This document shows, in pieces, positions 20,432-33,320 of a stretch of DNA of 47,500 nt. The translations under genes and the position numbers were made by a program. The notes beneath the pieces are model-generated. The model did no database searches. It was not told the DNA's origin and saw nothing but the letters and a program-made list of their open reading frames with translations. Each line of letters opens with the position of its first letter. The stretch's first letter is position 1. Source of the DNA: Symbiodinium natans (lineage: Eukaryota > Sar > Dinophyceae > Suessiales > Symbiodiniaceae); assembly GCA_905221605.1 (NCBI GenBank), contig CAJNDS010000258.1:665592-713091 (forward strand). The letters are read 5' to 3'.

Positions 20432-20769
20432 GTGAGTTTTCGTGGGGACTTCAGCGGTAAACATGAGGACTGGCTTGACGTCAGCACGAGCTCTTTCTTC
20501 ATGAGGCCAAGGTGGCCTCCCTCCTCTTTTGCCTTGACAGCCCTCAACCCTTAGCAGCCTTAGGACATGGTGCCACTCTGCTTGGACCACCTCGCACCAG
20601 CCCGTGGGAGCACGGCGAAGGAGGCCAGACCTACGCAACTTTTCTGTCGGCTTTAGGGCGAACAGTGTCAAGGTTGGATCTGAAGTTGTGGACCATTGCA
20701 CGCTTCAGCCTTCAGCTGCCTACCGGGCCCACCGTGCGATCTTTCCGATTCTGGTTTCGCCGACAGGGC

Positions 20770-20787
20770 GGGGGGGGGGGGGGGGGG
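20770..20787 (+). repeat. 18-base G run
   Basis: Eighteen consecutive G. Such runs can form G-quadruplexes and are prone to length error in sequencing. Confidence 0.9.
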
Positions 20788-20819
20788 TGTTCATGCTCGG
20801 CAAGGCGGATGGTTGAAAC

Positions 20820-21401
20820 TCCTTTGAACTACAAGCACAACTCAAGAACCTACAATACCTCCAGTCTCAGGCCAGGCACAAAATAGCCCACTACCGAACA
20901 TGTTGTGTGCTGTAGACACACTGTAGCCCGTCCATCTTTGGTGCCTGCCAGGGGCGAAACCTTGGCAACCGGAAATCGCACCTCGGCATTCGAGATCAGG
21001 TTAACAGGAGCTACGCCCCGTTGCACAACTCCTGCCTAGATTTGGGGTTGGATTCAAGGCCGCGGGGTTGGGGAGGGAGGCCAACAGGACTAAAGGCCAC
21101 GGAGGCACACAATCTGTGAAGCTGGACTCCTGGACATCTCGAAGCTGCATACTGTTCGCCATGACACACCAGGGCATGCAAAGCGGCTCTCTCCAGAACC
21201 CCGACTCCCATCCTATCCGCTCCTTCACAAGCACAAAGACACCCTCCTGATTGAAGCTCGTATGCAGAGCTTGAAGCTTGAATCAACTGAAGACATGCAA
21301 TCACCAAAAGATCAGGCTCGACACCAATGAATCTCGTGAGAAGGCTTCCTTGCTGGGTTGCCAGAGGCGATGTCTTGAAAAAACCCAGTCTTAGGACGTC
21401 T
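20820..21401. other. No recognisable gene
   Basis: No supported frame or repeat. It lies left of the first segmental-duplication block, which starts with GGCTTAACACCG at 21402. Confidence 0.4.
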
Positions 21402-23565
21402 GGCTTAACACCGTTCAACGGTTCCGCAGCTACGTAGCTATGTGACTCCCAGCCTAAGGCCTAAAGAGCTAGTGGTCCAGTGCGGGCTCGAGATGCTCAA
21501 GTTTCGAAACTGAGCCTTCCAGATTTTTCAAGAAAAAGGCTTGGGGAATCCTCGGCAGCCTAAAGCCAGGGTGCAGATTCAAATATCGGGGGTTGCAGTC
21601 TCTCAGGACAGGGATCAGCAGGGTTGCTTAGTTCTGAGAATCTGCAGCTTTTTAATCTACACTTTCCAATCTGTAGCCGCTTTAGCCCTGTCCACAAGAC
21701 ATACAAGACTCAACCCCGTCCATAGACCAGACGAGACTGGAGCAAAACCCAAAGTACGAAACCGAAACAGCCGAAAAGACCGAAACACCATCTGCCCCGG
21801 CTAACTGCCCCCCAACAAGCCCCCAACAAGCCGCTAGCAAGCCCTTTGCGCGGCAGGTCGCCAAGCTTGATGTGGCCGCCTTGATCATGTCTACCATGTT
21901 CCTTGGATCTGCCGAAGCTGTTGGTTGGGAGAGGTTGTGACTGGCGCAAGCGCGAGCCAGAAACGCTGAAAGAATCTCAACATGCAACATCTGACATTGA
22001 GAGCGCGGAGGTTACGGTTACAGCATCGGCTTCAATCTGTTCATCCAATGTCTGATCACACTCTACTATACTATCACCATCTATCACCCGCCAAGTGAGC
22101 CAAGCGTATCCAAGCGTCGAAGCAGCTGCTCTCAATGATTCATCATCGGCGACTGTCAGCCTCATCCCGTGGCTTTGACATTGCTGTGCGAAGTGACTAG
22201 AAGAGTCAGTGCAAGAACAAGCCTTTCCGCCGCCAGGAAGCCTGAATCCACAACCCTGAACCCAACGCTTTGGAGCTTTCGGAACAATGTGATCTCGTGA
22301 TCAGATTCGGAGCCTTTTTGGAATGTGTTGCGATGTAAGGGGCTCAGGGAAGCTACATGAGCCTATGTAAGTGGCCCAGTAATGGCTAAATGATGCTCAA
22401 TGTGCTCCGCTGAGCACGTAGATGCCGTTCGTGCTCCACATCTACAGTGGCATGCCTCAGCAGCGGCAAGTAGGGCCCCTGCTGCAGCCACGCAGGTGCA
22501 AGCGTCGCACGACGATGCCCACGGACAGCAGGAAACCTTGAGGGCCTGTTCCGAGACTGGGATGCTTTGTGCCAAGAATTTGGGCCTGGGACCCCAACTT
22601 CTAGGATTCTAGGCCCATCACAAGCACAAGTCCACACGCACCCTGTACCGGCCAGCATTCCACAGCCCTAGAATCTTGGAAGAGAGCCTCAAAATCGTGC
22701 CCCAATGGACAAACATGGACAAGCGCAGTGCCTCGACTATGCATCTGTGGCTCTTGACCAAGCCCTGGCGGAGGAGCAGCTTCCGAAACGGCTTTCTCAT
22801 AGCCATGTTTTCTGGGTTTCCCTGCAGGCTGTCATGGACACGCAACACCCATCCAAGATCCCTCCAAAAACCCCCAGAACATCCTAACATGCTGAACAAT
22901 GCTCTCCTTCTCAAGCACCAAACATCCTCGGCCTTCTAGCGGCAGCTGTCGTTCCCATCTCATGCCTCTGGGCCTGTGCGGTGCCGTTCAGGGCTTGCTG
23001 TCGGCTTTGAGGATCGTGGATGATCTTTGAGGCTCTTTGAAAGCTTGGGTTTAGAACGACCTCGACCTTCAAGCTCGCATGTGGGGTTCTGAGAATACAC
23101 GGACCAGCATCCATACGGTGGAAGCAGAAAATCCTAGAAACTGCTCTGAAGAGATTCAACTCGCGGAAGGATCTTGAGAATTGCAACACTGCGTACACCC
23201 ACGTGACGCCGACGCCACCTCAATCACAAGAAGCATCGCATGTTGTGCAACCAAAGGCACATAAACCTGCCGGAAACTCTCAGACTTCCGAAAATGTGTC
23301 TCTAAATTCAAGGCAAAAAACACCTCGGGCGCTTGAGTATGTACGGGGCCTGCTCCCAGAGCACATGCAGCGAAGACCATGGGATGATCCAAGGCTGAAC
23401 ACGTTGGGACTTGGATGCACTTGACGAAGGTTGGGGTCTAGAATCTAATCGAAGGGTTCAGGAGCTGGTGGCTTCCAGAAACTCACTTCAAATGCTTGCA
23501 GCTCAACAAACTACGAGAAATATCTGGCGGCTGAGACCCAAACATGGGACAAGATCGCTGTCTGT
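21402..23565. repeat. Segmental duplication block 1, left copy
   Basis: Diverged, indel-rich counterpart of 33321-34995. Shared landmarks include CCGTTCAACGGTTCCGCA, the stretch around AAGCCGCTAGCAAGCCC (21830 and 33645), CTACTATACTATCACCATC (22061 and 33881) and AACATGGGACAAGAT near the right end. Inside, the + strand at about 21840-21930 reads KPFARQVAKLDVAALIMS then TMFLGSAEAVG and is kept in frame in the other copy. The minus strand at 22165-21977 reads MRLTVADDESLRAAAS then WLTWRVIDGDSIVECDQ and is partly deleted there. Neither is identified. Confidence 0.8.
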
Positions 23566-24280
23566 AGGCGCGGTCCGGGAAATCTCCCACCGCAGGCGCT
23601 ACTCTCTCACACCCCCCGCACTCTCACACCCTGCCGCGCTCTCACCCGACACCCTCACAGCCCATGCTCTCATGCCCGGCATCTCGCAACCTGCACTCAC
23701 CGCAACCGGGCCACGCGCTTGCACACCACACGCTCTCATATTTTCACACTGCCCGCATGAAAGAAGGCGCTGGTTCCATCTCGTAACCACGCCAAGTCAA
23801 CACAGACAGCTTCAAAGGCAACCCGATCTGCGAACACGAGCAAAACACGCGAGAAGTTGCTCAGGTGCGCTGCAACTGGCGCCAAGTAATAGGCCGGAGG
23901 ATCTCTCGACAGACAGTGCACATCCGCTCGTCTTGGTCCATTGCCACAAGGCTCGAAAGGCTGGACATGGCTAGACTGGTGAAAAGGGCCCGTCCTGGCA
24001 GTTGTATGCGCGTCCACGGGCTCAACGTCAAGCTGGCGGCGGAACAGAAGATCCCACTTCTTTCGTGATGCTTTTAGAGTCACGTGCTAACCTGCAGCAA
24101 CCATAACCACACCAAAAATCATGTGCGCAACAGAGTCCACTTCCCGACCAACGCGAGACATCGACAGCCGCACAACGGGCATCATAAAGGAAACCGTGTG
24201 CAGATCAGCATTCTGACATGTTGTGATATTAGTTGTGCTCACTTCAACGGCAGTCCATTGTTTGCTCGATCGGCATGATG

Positions 24281-24472
24281 TCAAGAGCCGTGCATGTTGG
24301 TCATCCCTCCTGCAGATGGAATGCTGATCAGGCTCCCCAGTCTCAACTTGGCCTGTAGCGAAAAGAATACTGCGAGGCATTGCTCAGACAAGCCCAGGCA
24401 AGACGTGCAGACAGGCAGTCCCCCCTTGGCAGCCAACGCTTGATGCCAAAGTTGGCCCGCCTTCAAGCTCAT
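24281..24472 (-). CDS. Exon-like frame with a Cys pair, unknown protein
   Basis: The minus strand reads SLKAGQLWHQALAAKGGLP, VCTSCLGLSEQCL, AVFFSLQAKLRLGSLIS and PSAGGMTNMHGS-stop. The V-C-x-x-C-L motif following G-L-P is reminiscent of the region ahead of MYND fingers in SMYD-type proteins, but the match is too short to name. It lies downstream of the 24584-24669 segment on the same strand and is repeated at 27789-27980. In the third relative it is absent, replaced at about 35855 by a glycosyltransferase-like gene fragment. An overlapping minus frame is also open across this region with only two stops, so the true frame is uncertain. Confidence 0.25.
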   Translation of the reverse strand: MSLKAGQLWHQALAAKGGLPVCTSCLGLSEQCLAVFFSLQAKLRLGSLISIPSAGGMTNMHGS

Positions 24473-24583
24473 GGTCCAGTTGCTGCTTCATGTCGAGTTG
24501 CATCGTCAGAGGCCTCTGACAGGAATGATTTGCATATGCGCGGCAGGCGCACATCGGCCTCCGAACCGGCATAGACGAGTCAC

Positions 24584-24669
24584 CTGTGAACTGCCTCTGC
24601 CGACGCCTTCGACATCTTCGATACGGCTGGCGCGACCTGAACCTTCTTCTGCTTGACTGCAGCAGCAGG
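24584..24669 (-). CDS. Conserved exon-like segment, copy 1
   Basis: On the minus strand, GTGGTCAG, then 86 nt encoding PAAAVKQKKVQVAPAV then SKMSKASAEAVHR, then CAG followed by GTGACTCG. The Lys/Ala-rich peptide, a plausible acceptor and a canonical donor are kept in two further copies at 28092-28177 and 35966-36051. The third copy is well diverged yet still exactly 86 nt with changes that keep the frame. I do not recognise the protein; the flanking exons are unknown. Confidence 0.4.
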
Positions 24670-27144
24670 CTGACCACATCCCAGCAGGCAATCTGAGAAG
24701 TTCGAGCAGGAGCCTCGTGTGGCAACCTCTCGCTGCCCCTCAGTCTTTTTTCTTCAGACGCAAAGCTGGAGGGAGGGGCCGCGGCTTTCCACCTTACCAC
24801 ACTTTAAATTATCACAGTACGACTCAGCGCTTGCCTTCACAAGGGGCAGAGCCCGAGGTGACGGCGCATGTCAGCACATCACCCCAGCAGCCGGGCCCGG
24901 GGGCGTTGAAATCCTGCAGGGTCCAGCACAAAGAGCGGCATCCTGACCACCCGAGGTATCCGAAGACGTGTAACTACGTGTAGCTACGCAGCACAAAGTG
25001 GCAGGCGCATCGCAGTCAGCGCTTCATGAAAGCGTCATCCAGTTTTGGGAAGGGCCATCAGTCACGAGCTACTACTCTTTGGGGAGGGAGACAAGTTGAG
25101 TAGTGCAAAAACACCCCTGTCTTCCACTCTATATACTTGGAAGGGGTGCTAGGGCACAACATGTGTGAGAAGGCACAGCACCGCCTTGTCGCGCGGCAGT
25201 AGGAAAAGGCACTCCGTGTGACCAAAGTCACAACACTGAATGTCAACCTCCACATGAACGCAGGTTCGAGGCAAGCAGTCAGGAAGTTTTGTTTGGCACC
25301 TTGCCGGTGCAGCAAGTATGGTGTTTGGAGAAGAGAGTCGACAAAGGGCCGATCGGTTCTTCGCGGTGCCATTCTTCAAGAGTTGATCAGGAAACTTCCC
25401 GTCGGGGCCAACTTGCTCACGGTGAACTCTTGACCGCAGTCAAGAGCTCCCTGTACAGACCATTTCCACAGATGGCACACAGAGGCCCTTCGCATGCGAG
25501 CGATCGAGCAGATGAGCCGCGGGCTACGGGAATGGCCAAAGCACTGCACAAGTCAGTGCTTCGAGGCTTTAGCCACATTTAGGGCCTTTCGGAGGCCTTG
25601 AGGGTCTTTTTTAGGGGAGTCTATGGACCGGCTTCGCGACAGCACGGCAGAGGCTTTTCCCGACGAAAGGCGCCACTATTGGCCTCAGCAGGTTCCGAAT
25701 TCCCACCCTGACAGTTCCAAGGTTGCGGCAATCAAACTGGCATCTTGGTCTTTGCCGGACCGCCCTCGCCTTGCTAGCCGCAACATCTGCACAGAGAGAT
25801 CAGAGAGCTCCGCCTTGTTGTGCATGTCGGCGGCGGGTGGCCCACGTTCTCGACTATGCCCCCCTCCGAAGACTGCAGAATCGTAGGAGACTTCTTAGCC
25901 TCTCCGCGGGCGGCGACTGGACAGCACGCAAAGCACGATCAAACACACCAGCGGTCATCCGCGATGCTGGTCTCAATCATACATCCGGAAACCCTAAGCT
26001 GGCCATTGTGTTTCAAGAGTGCTTCGATACTGCCCGTAAGGGCCAACTTACCGATGGTGAACTCTTTGCCGCAGTCAAAAGCTCCCTGCACAGTCCGTTT
26101 CCACAAATGGCACACTGGAATTCGGAATGCCGATCTCCTCCAAGCATGAGGCCCTTTTTGAGCAGAGGCCCTTCGCATGCAAGCGATCGAGCAGATGAGC
26201 CGCGGGCTACGGGAATGGCCAAAGCACTGCACAAGTCAGTGCTTCGAGGCTTTAGCCACATTTAGGGCCTTTTCGTAGGCCTTTAGGGGCCCTTTTAGGG
26301 GAGTCTATGGACCGGCTTCGCGACAGGACGGCAGCAGCTCCCCCTGAGAAAAGGGGACTTTACCGGACTCGGCAGATTCCGAATTCCCACCCTGAGGGTT
26401 CCAAGGTTGGGGCAATGAAACGGGCAAGTTACTCTTTGCCGGACCGCCCTCGCTTTGCTAGCCGCAACATCTGCGCAGAGACATCAGACAGCTCCGCCTT
26501 GTTGTGCATGAACGCCGCTGGTGGCCCACGTTCTCGACTCTGCCCTCCCTCCGAAGACTGCAGACTCGTAGGAGACTTCTTAGCCTCCGCGCGGGCGGCG
26601 AGCGGACAGCACGCAAAACACGATCAAACACACCAGCGGTGATCTGCGATGCTGGTCTCAAACATACATCCGGAAACCCAAAGCTGATGCCTTTCAATGG
26701 GCACTGCGGCAGTTGCAAGTCGTCCCATTCTATGGGGCCATGAGGTCATCACGTGGTGGCTCGTGGCATGTTCTGGACAACTTTGGCGATCTGCGAGAAA
26801 CGCTCAGCAAGCCAAGTTGCGCATGGCCTCCGGGATTCAAATTGCAGTGGACTGGTGCTTACAGGCTCAAGGCTTCTGATTTTGGGCTCAGGGGCGCAGA
26901 AGCTGCCAAAGCTACCACTGCGCCGGACCACACCGTTCTACGCACTTCCCGAAGCCTCGAGTCTTGAGGCCGGAATCCTTGCACATGGAGGCGTGCCCGA
27001 TGGACCCTCTCTCGGCATGGCAGGAGTGAGCACACAAAGCACGCACATGAGCACACATGAGCACACACCAACTTGCGAGATCCGAGCCTCGAAAATGCAG
27101 CCTGCGGGCCTGATGCGAGTTCGAAGTCGGACGCATCAATGACA

Positions 27145-30100
27145 GCTCTCACCCGACACCCTCACAGCCCATGCTCTCATGCCCGGCATCTCGCAACCTG
27201 CACTCACATGAAACCGGGCCACGCGCTTGCACACCACACGCTCTCATATTCTCACACTGCCCGCATGAAAGAAGGCGCTGGTTCCATCTCGTAACCACGC
27301 CAAGTCAACACAGACAGCTTCAAAGGCAACCCGATCTGCGAACACGAGCAAAACACGCGAGAAGTTGCTCAGGTGCGCTGCAACTGGCGCCAAGTAATAG
27401 GCCGGAGGATCTCTCGACAGACAGTGCACATCCGCTCGTCTTGGTCCATTGCCACAAGGCTCGAAAGGCTGGACATGGCTAGACTGGTGAAAAGGGCCCG
27501 TCCTGGCAGTTGTATGCGCGTCCACGGGCTCAACGTCAAGCTGGCGGCGGAACAGAAGATCCCACTTCTTTCGTGATGCTTTTAGAGTCACGTGCTAACC
27601 TGCAGCAACCATAACCACACCAAAAATCATGTGCGCAACAGAGTCCACTTCCCGACCAACGCGAGACATCGACAGCCGCACAACGGGCATCATAAAGGAA
27701 ACCGTGTGCAGATCAGCATTCTGACATGTTGTGATATTAGTTGTGCTCACTTCAACGGCAGTCCATTGTTTGCTCGATCGGCATGATGTCAAGAGCCGTG
27801 CATGTTGGTCATCCCTCCTGCAGATGGAATGCTGATCAGGCTCCCCAGTCTCAACTTGGCCTGTAGCGAAAAGAATACTGCGAGGCATTGCTCAGACAAG
27901 CCCAGGCAAGACGTGCAGACAGGCAGTCCCCCCTTGGCAGCCAACGCTTGATGCCAAAGTTGGCCCGCCTTCAAGCTCATGGTCCAGTTGCTGCTTCATG
28001 TCGAGTTGCATCGTCAGAGGCCTCTGACAGGAATGATTTGCATATGCGCGGCAGGCGCACATCGGCCTCCGAACCGGCATAGACGAGTCACCTGTGAACT
28101 GCCTCTGCCGACGCCTTCGACATCTTCGATACGGCTGGCGCGACCTGAACCTTCTTCTGCTTGACTGCAGCAGCAGGCTGACCACATCCCAGCAGGCAAT
28201 CTGAGAAGTTCGAGCAGGAGCCTCGTGTGGCAACCTCTCGCTGCCCCTCAGTCTTTTTTCTTCAGACGCAAAGCTGGAGGGAGGGGCCGCGGCTTTCCAC
28301 CTTACCACACTTTAAATTATCACAGTACGACTCAGCGCTTGCCTTCACAAGGGGCAGAGCCCGAGGTGACGGCGCATGTCAGCACATCACCCCAGCAGCC
28401 GGGCCCGGGGGCGTTGAAATCCTGCAGGGTCCAGCACAAAGAGCGGCATCCTGACCACCCGAGGTATCCGAAGACGTGTAACTACGTGTAGCTACGCAGC
28501 ACAAAGTGGCAGGCGCATCGCAGTCAGCGCTTCATGAAAGCGTCATCCAGTTTTGGGAAGGGCCATCAGTCACGAGCTACTACTCTTTGGGGAGGGAGAC
28601 AAGTTGAGTAGTGCAAAAACACCCCTGTCTTCCACTCTATATACTTGGAAGGGGTGCTAGGGCACAACATGTGTGAGAAGGCACAGCACCGCCTTGTCGC
28701 GCGGCAGTAGGAAAAGGCACTCCGTGTGACCAAAGTCACAACACTGAATGTCAACCTCCACATGAACGCAGGTTCGAGGCAAGCAGTCAGGAAGTTTTGT
28801 TTGGCACCTTGCCGGTGCAGCAAGTATGGTGTTTGGAGAAGAGAGTCGACAAAGGGCCGATCGGTTCTTCGCGGTGCCATTCTTCAGGAGTTGATCAGGA
28901 AACTTCCCGTCGGGGCCAACTTGCTCACGGTGAACTCTTGACCGCAGTCAAGAGCTCCCTGTACAGACCATTTCCACAGATGGCACACAGAGGCCCTTCG
29001 CATGCGAGCGATCGAGCAGATGAGCCGCGGGCTACGGGAATGGCCAAAGCACTGCACAAGTCAGTGCTTCGAGGCTTTAGCCACATTTAGGGCCTTTCGG
29101 AGGCCTTTAGGGGCCCTTTTTAGGGGAGTCTATGGACCGGCTTCGCGACAGCACGGCAGAGGCTGTTCCCGACGAAAGGCGCCACTATTGGCCTCAGCAG
29201 GTTCCGAATTCCCACCCTGAGGGTTCCAAGGTTGCGGCAATCAAACTGGCATCTTGGTCTTTGCCGGACCGCCCTCGCCTTGCTAGCCGCAACATCTGCA
29301 CAGAGAGATCAGAGAGCTCCGCCTTGTTGTGCATGTCGGCGGCGGGTGGCCCACGTTCTCGACTATGCCCCCCTCCGAAGACTGCAGAATCGTAGGAGAC
29401 TTCTTAGCCTCTCCGCGGGCGGCGACCGGACAGCACGCAAAGCACGATCAAACACACCAGCGGTCATCCGCGATGCTGGTCTCAATCATACATCCGGAAA
29501 CCCTAAGCTGGCCATTGTGTTTCAAGAGTGCTTCGATACTGCCCGTAAGGGCCAACTTACCGATGGTGAACTCTTTGCCGCAGTCAAAAGCTCCCTGCAC
29601 AGTCCGTTTCCACAAATGGCACACTGGAATTCGGAATGCCGATCTCCTCCAAGCATGAGGCCCTTTTTGAGCAGAGGCCCTTCGCATGCAAGCGATCGAG
29701 CAGATGAGCCGCGGGCTACGGGAATGGCCAAAGCACTGCACAAGTCAGTGCTTCGAGGCTTTAGCCACATTTAGGGCCTTTCGTAGGCCTTTAGGGGCCT
29801 TTTTAGGGGAGTCTATGGACCGGCTTCGCGACAGGACGGCAGCAGCTCCCCCTGAGAAAAGGGGACTTTACGGGACTCGGCAGATTCCGAATTCCCACCC
29901 TGAGGGTTCCAAGGTTGGGGCAATGAAACGGGCAAGTTACTCTTTGCCGGGCCGCCCTCGCTTTGCTAGCCGCAACATCTGCGCAGAGACATCAGACAGC
30001 TCCGCCTTGTTGTGCATGAACGCCGCTGGGGCCCACGTTCTCGACTCTGCCCTCCCTCCGAAGACTGCAGACTCGTAGGAGACTTCTTAGCCTCCCCGCG

Positions 30101-30651
30101 AGCGGCGAGCGGACAGCACGCAAAACACGATCAAACACACCAGCGGTGATCTGCGATGCTGGTCTCAAACATACATCCGGAAACCCAAAGCTGATGCCTT
30201 TCAATGGGCACTGCGGCAGTTGCAAGTCGTCCCATTCTATGGGGCCACGAGGTCATCACGTGGTGGCTCGTGGCATGTTCTGGACAACTTTGGCGATCTG
30301 CGAGAAACGCTCAGCAAGCCAAGTTGCGCATGGCCCCCGGGATTCAAATTGCAGTGGACTGGTGCTTACAGGCTCAAGGCTTCTGATTTTGAGCTCAGGG
30401 GCGCAGAAGCTGCCAAAGCTACCACTGCGCCGGACCACACCGTTCTTCGCACTTCCCCAAGCCTCGAGTCTTGAGGCCGGAGCCCTTGCACATGGAGGCG
30501 TGCCCGATGGACCCTCTCTCGGCATGGCAGGAGTGAGCACACAAAGCACGCACATGAGCACACATGAGCACACACCAACTTGCGAGATCCGAGCCTCGAA
30601 AATGCAGCCTGCGGGCCTGATGCGAGTTCGAAGTCGGACGCATCAATGACA
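27145..30651. repeat. 3,507-bp tandem duplication, copy 2
   Basis: Near-identical to 23638-27144. Visible differences are few point changes and one- to three-base indels (for example CTCACATGAAACC at 27204 against CTCACCGCAACC in copy 1). Right of 30651 the sequence continues into block 30652-33286, which in the diverged relative follows the same unit at 38919, so the right-hand junction is the ancestral one and the internal junction at 27144/27145 is the new one. Confidence 0.92.
28092..28177 (-). CDS. Conserved exon-like segment, copy 2
   Basis: Identical as far as I can see to 24584-24669, lying in the second tandem unit at an offset of 3,508 bp. It carries no independent evidence because the units are so similar. 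Confidence 0.35.
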
Positions 30652-33286
30652 GCTTCATGGGTTTGGGAGGTGCCCGGGGCACACAGGCAAGCCTTTCGAG
30701 GTACCCTCATGGCCGGGCTGCGATGCCGACACTGCGAACCGGGCCGGATCATAGCTCTAATTATTGGCTTTCATGTCAATGTGATTCCCAACGGGATCGA
30801 GGACGCTCCAAACTTTGCTGGCAAACACCTGCAGAACACGCGGACTACATGGCAGATGACCGACATGGCCTGCAACGCGCGGCTCCCATGTCCAAAGGTG
30901 AACTCGCCTGCAAAATGCGCATAGCCTTTCCTTCTGTGGTATCGGAACACAAATCTCAACAGAAGTGAAGGGATTTGGCTCAGCTTCCCAAGTCGACTGT
31001 CGACTTGCTGAATTTGCAGGTACGTGGTACGGCGGTATCCTGAGTTTGCCGAAGGCGATGGTTCCCTGCAACAGGAACAAATCAAGAGATCTGCGCCCTC
31101 AGCTCTGTAGCAAATTATGGGCTTTTTGGGGGGTTTGGGCCCTCGACGAATGACACGCACTGCGTTGGACCTGAACACACCCTTCTGGGACAGATTCGTC
31201 AAGGCCCTACCATCGGCAACCGAGGAATGACTTCCATCTGCGAGAACTGTAGCAAGGCATGCAAGGCACGACCGCGACCCCAGAGGCTTTGCACACAAGC
31301 ATGTCCTCAGCCTCAGCTTGGAGCCTAGGTCGAGGCCTCAAGGTCCCAGACAGTTTGTGTGAACAAAAGGGGCCATTAAGCACCAGCAAGGCGGGTCTCC
31401 TTCAGTTTTGCCAGGAGGGTCTGCAAGCCCATCTGAACCCACAGCAAACCGCATGTCCTCTTGGTTTCATTGGAAAGAAAATGGCAGGGATTGCTTCGCA
31501 CCTACGCGGGCGAGCATGAAGCATGCTCACTGCTCAGTTTGAAGCGGGCGAGCGGCCAACAACGTATCATGGAAGATGAGGTCAACAGCTGTCAAGCTGC
31601 CGGGTCCCTGCATGTTCCTGTCACGGAAAAGCCGACCGCAGGCGGTGCAGGGCGCGGCTTTGCGGGCTTTGCAGGATGATGCACGTCTGGTGACTCTGAA
31701 TCCAAAGCGAGCAGACGCAGCCTTCTACTCGTGCGGATGCTGTTCGGGTGCCGACAGGCGCTCAATGTGGGGCCCAAGAAGGAGAAACGGGCCTGCAGTA
31801 TCCCCACCGTGTCAGGAGTAGGGGGGTTGGAAAATGGAGCTGACAATGTCTGACGCGCCTGGGAGCTGTCATCGCTACGAGACTCCGCAACTCCGGCATC
31901 TCACATGGTTGACCAACGTCAGGACACACAGGCGGGAAAGGAAAATGGATTTTCATGCGCCGATGAGGGTCCTGCCAGCCCTTTAACCTCAGCCTCATGG
32001 CCAACCACCCAAACAAACCCAAAAATGGGGACGCATATTGGCACATCAGGACCCGCGACCCTGCCCCCCTCCATTTACAAAAGTGGGGGATCCTGCAGTA
32101 TGTGCGTAGTCTTGTAGACTTGCTTGAAGACGTTTTGGTTTGGTAAACTTTGCACCCAGCTTGACTTACCAAAGCGGCAAAACCCGGACAAGCTCAAGCC
32201 TGGTTGCCAGTCAAAAGGCACAGGCAGAAGGCAAGTCCTCCGTGAGACCGCGAGCACTTTGCGTCGGTGCAATATCTGCACGCGGTGGCCCCCCACCACC
32301 GTTGCCACCAGCGTCTGTCAAGGCGTATCCTCCGGTGCCACCATGGCCACAAGGGAACAGCGATCCCCAAGCCAAAGGCACTATTGCAGCGGTACTCGTC
32401 CCCAGATGGTTTCAGACTCCGATCGGAGCTGCAAGATGCAAACAGATGCAAGGTGAAGCTCGAGAGGCTGGGCCTCAGGGTCTTAAGGGTCATGGGGGTT
32501 CGTTGGGTGACTCATTGGGGGTCCTGGGCGCTTCAAGTTCAGGATGCTGGCAGTTTGCCTAGGGGCTGAGTTCGCCCGGAAAAACTTCGGCTCCCACTCG
32601 CGGATCAAACCACAAAGCCGGCAAACCCCACACTCCGTGAGTTGAGACCTGACCTGGCCCCGAAACCTCCAGGGCGTCCAGGACAAGCAACCGAGCCCAT
32701 GCGATGCGGCTGCAGGTCACTTTGCACTCATTGCGGCAACGCCCGCCCGCAGAAAAGCCATGCCCCCCCGGGCTTGGGCAACTTTTGCAGCAACCTTCTC
32801 CTCGGCCGCGCATCAAACTCCATTATCCTCACCAGCCATTCATCGAGATGTTGCGAGAATGTGGAGAGGCTCTCTGCCTCCTGCAAACTTCTACGTTCTG
32901 TGACGCCAAGGGCCTCCGCTGCTGGCCTTAGCTTAGCAGTCTTTGTTTGAAAAGAGTCGGTTCCTTTGAAAGTAGACTATGCCATCCGGTGGACATGCCT
33001 CCCACACTATGATAACATTAGCCTCTGCCCTGCAATGCACAGCCAGGTCTCTCTCTCAGCGGCAGTGCTCCAAGCCTTTGGAAGGAAGACAATCCAAAAC
33101 TTCAGAAAGCAAGAGAACTCATGGTACCTTGCCGACCCCCAAACCCCAACACAGCGGAAACCCCTATACAGCAAAGCAACTCGTCAGGATTGACATGTCG
33201 CCCCAACTAAATCGTGACTTAACTGTCTCTGTTTTGAGGAACCTACGGGACAGCCAGGAAGGCCACCGAAAGGAGAATTCTGAAAC
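30652..33286. repeat. Segmental duplication block 3, left copy
   Basis: Diverged counterpart of 38919-41764, starting TTCATGGGTTTGGGAG and ending near GAGAATTCTGAAA. Many indels separate the copies. Protein-like patches occur on both strands, such as the minus strand at about 32920-32770 (PAAEALGVTERRSLQEAES, overlapping in another frame with AAEEKVAAKVAQARGG) and its counterpart at 41.1-41.35 kb, where the second frame extends to GFAFSRHPYLDEATKL. None runs long enough or agrees well enough between copies to call a gene. Confidence 0.8.
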
Positions 33287-33320
33287 TCCGTTGTCCTCAC
33301 CAGCCATTCGTCGAGATGTT

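Larger units (their letters stand above)
23638..27144. repeat. 3,507-bp tandem duplication, copy 1
   Basis: Repeated head-to-tail at 27145-30651 with very few differences. Offsets of matching landmarks stay between 3,507 and 3,509 bp throughout. The junction shows a GCT microhomology: GCTCTCACCCG at the unit start, GACAGCT at the unit end. The unit carries an internal tandem repeat of about 685 bp (about 25437-26060 and 26070-26700), seen from the repeated string GTCTATGGACCGGCTTCGCG at 25618 and 26303. A third, diverged and rearranged relative lies at 35862-38918. Confidence 0.92.

Noticed and set aside
23736-24800. Minus frame open with only two stops, also at 27.24-28.31 kb
   Set aside because: Overlapping frames on both strands are also open, the two stops would kill it, and the exon-like segments (24584-24669, 24281-24472) use other frames.
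25723-26265. 180-codon + frame, repeated at 29232-29774
   Set aside because: It spans the internal subrepeat boundary, and the subrepeat copies do not keep the frame; likely chance in GC-rich repeats.
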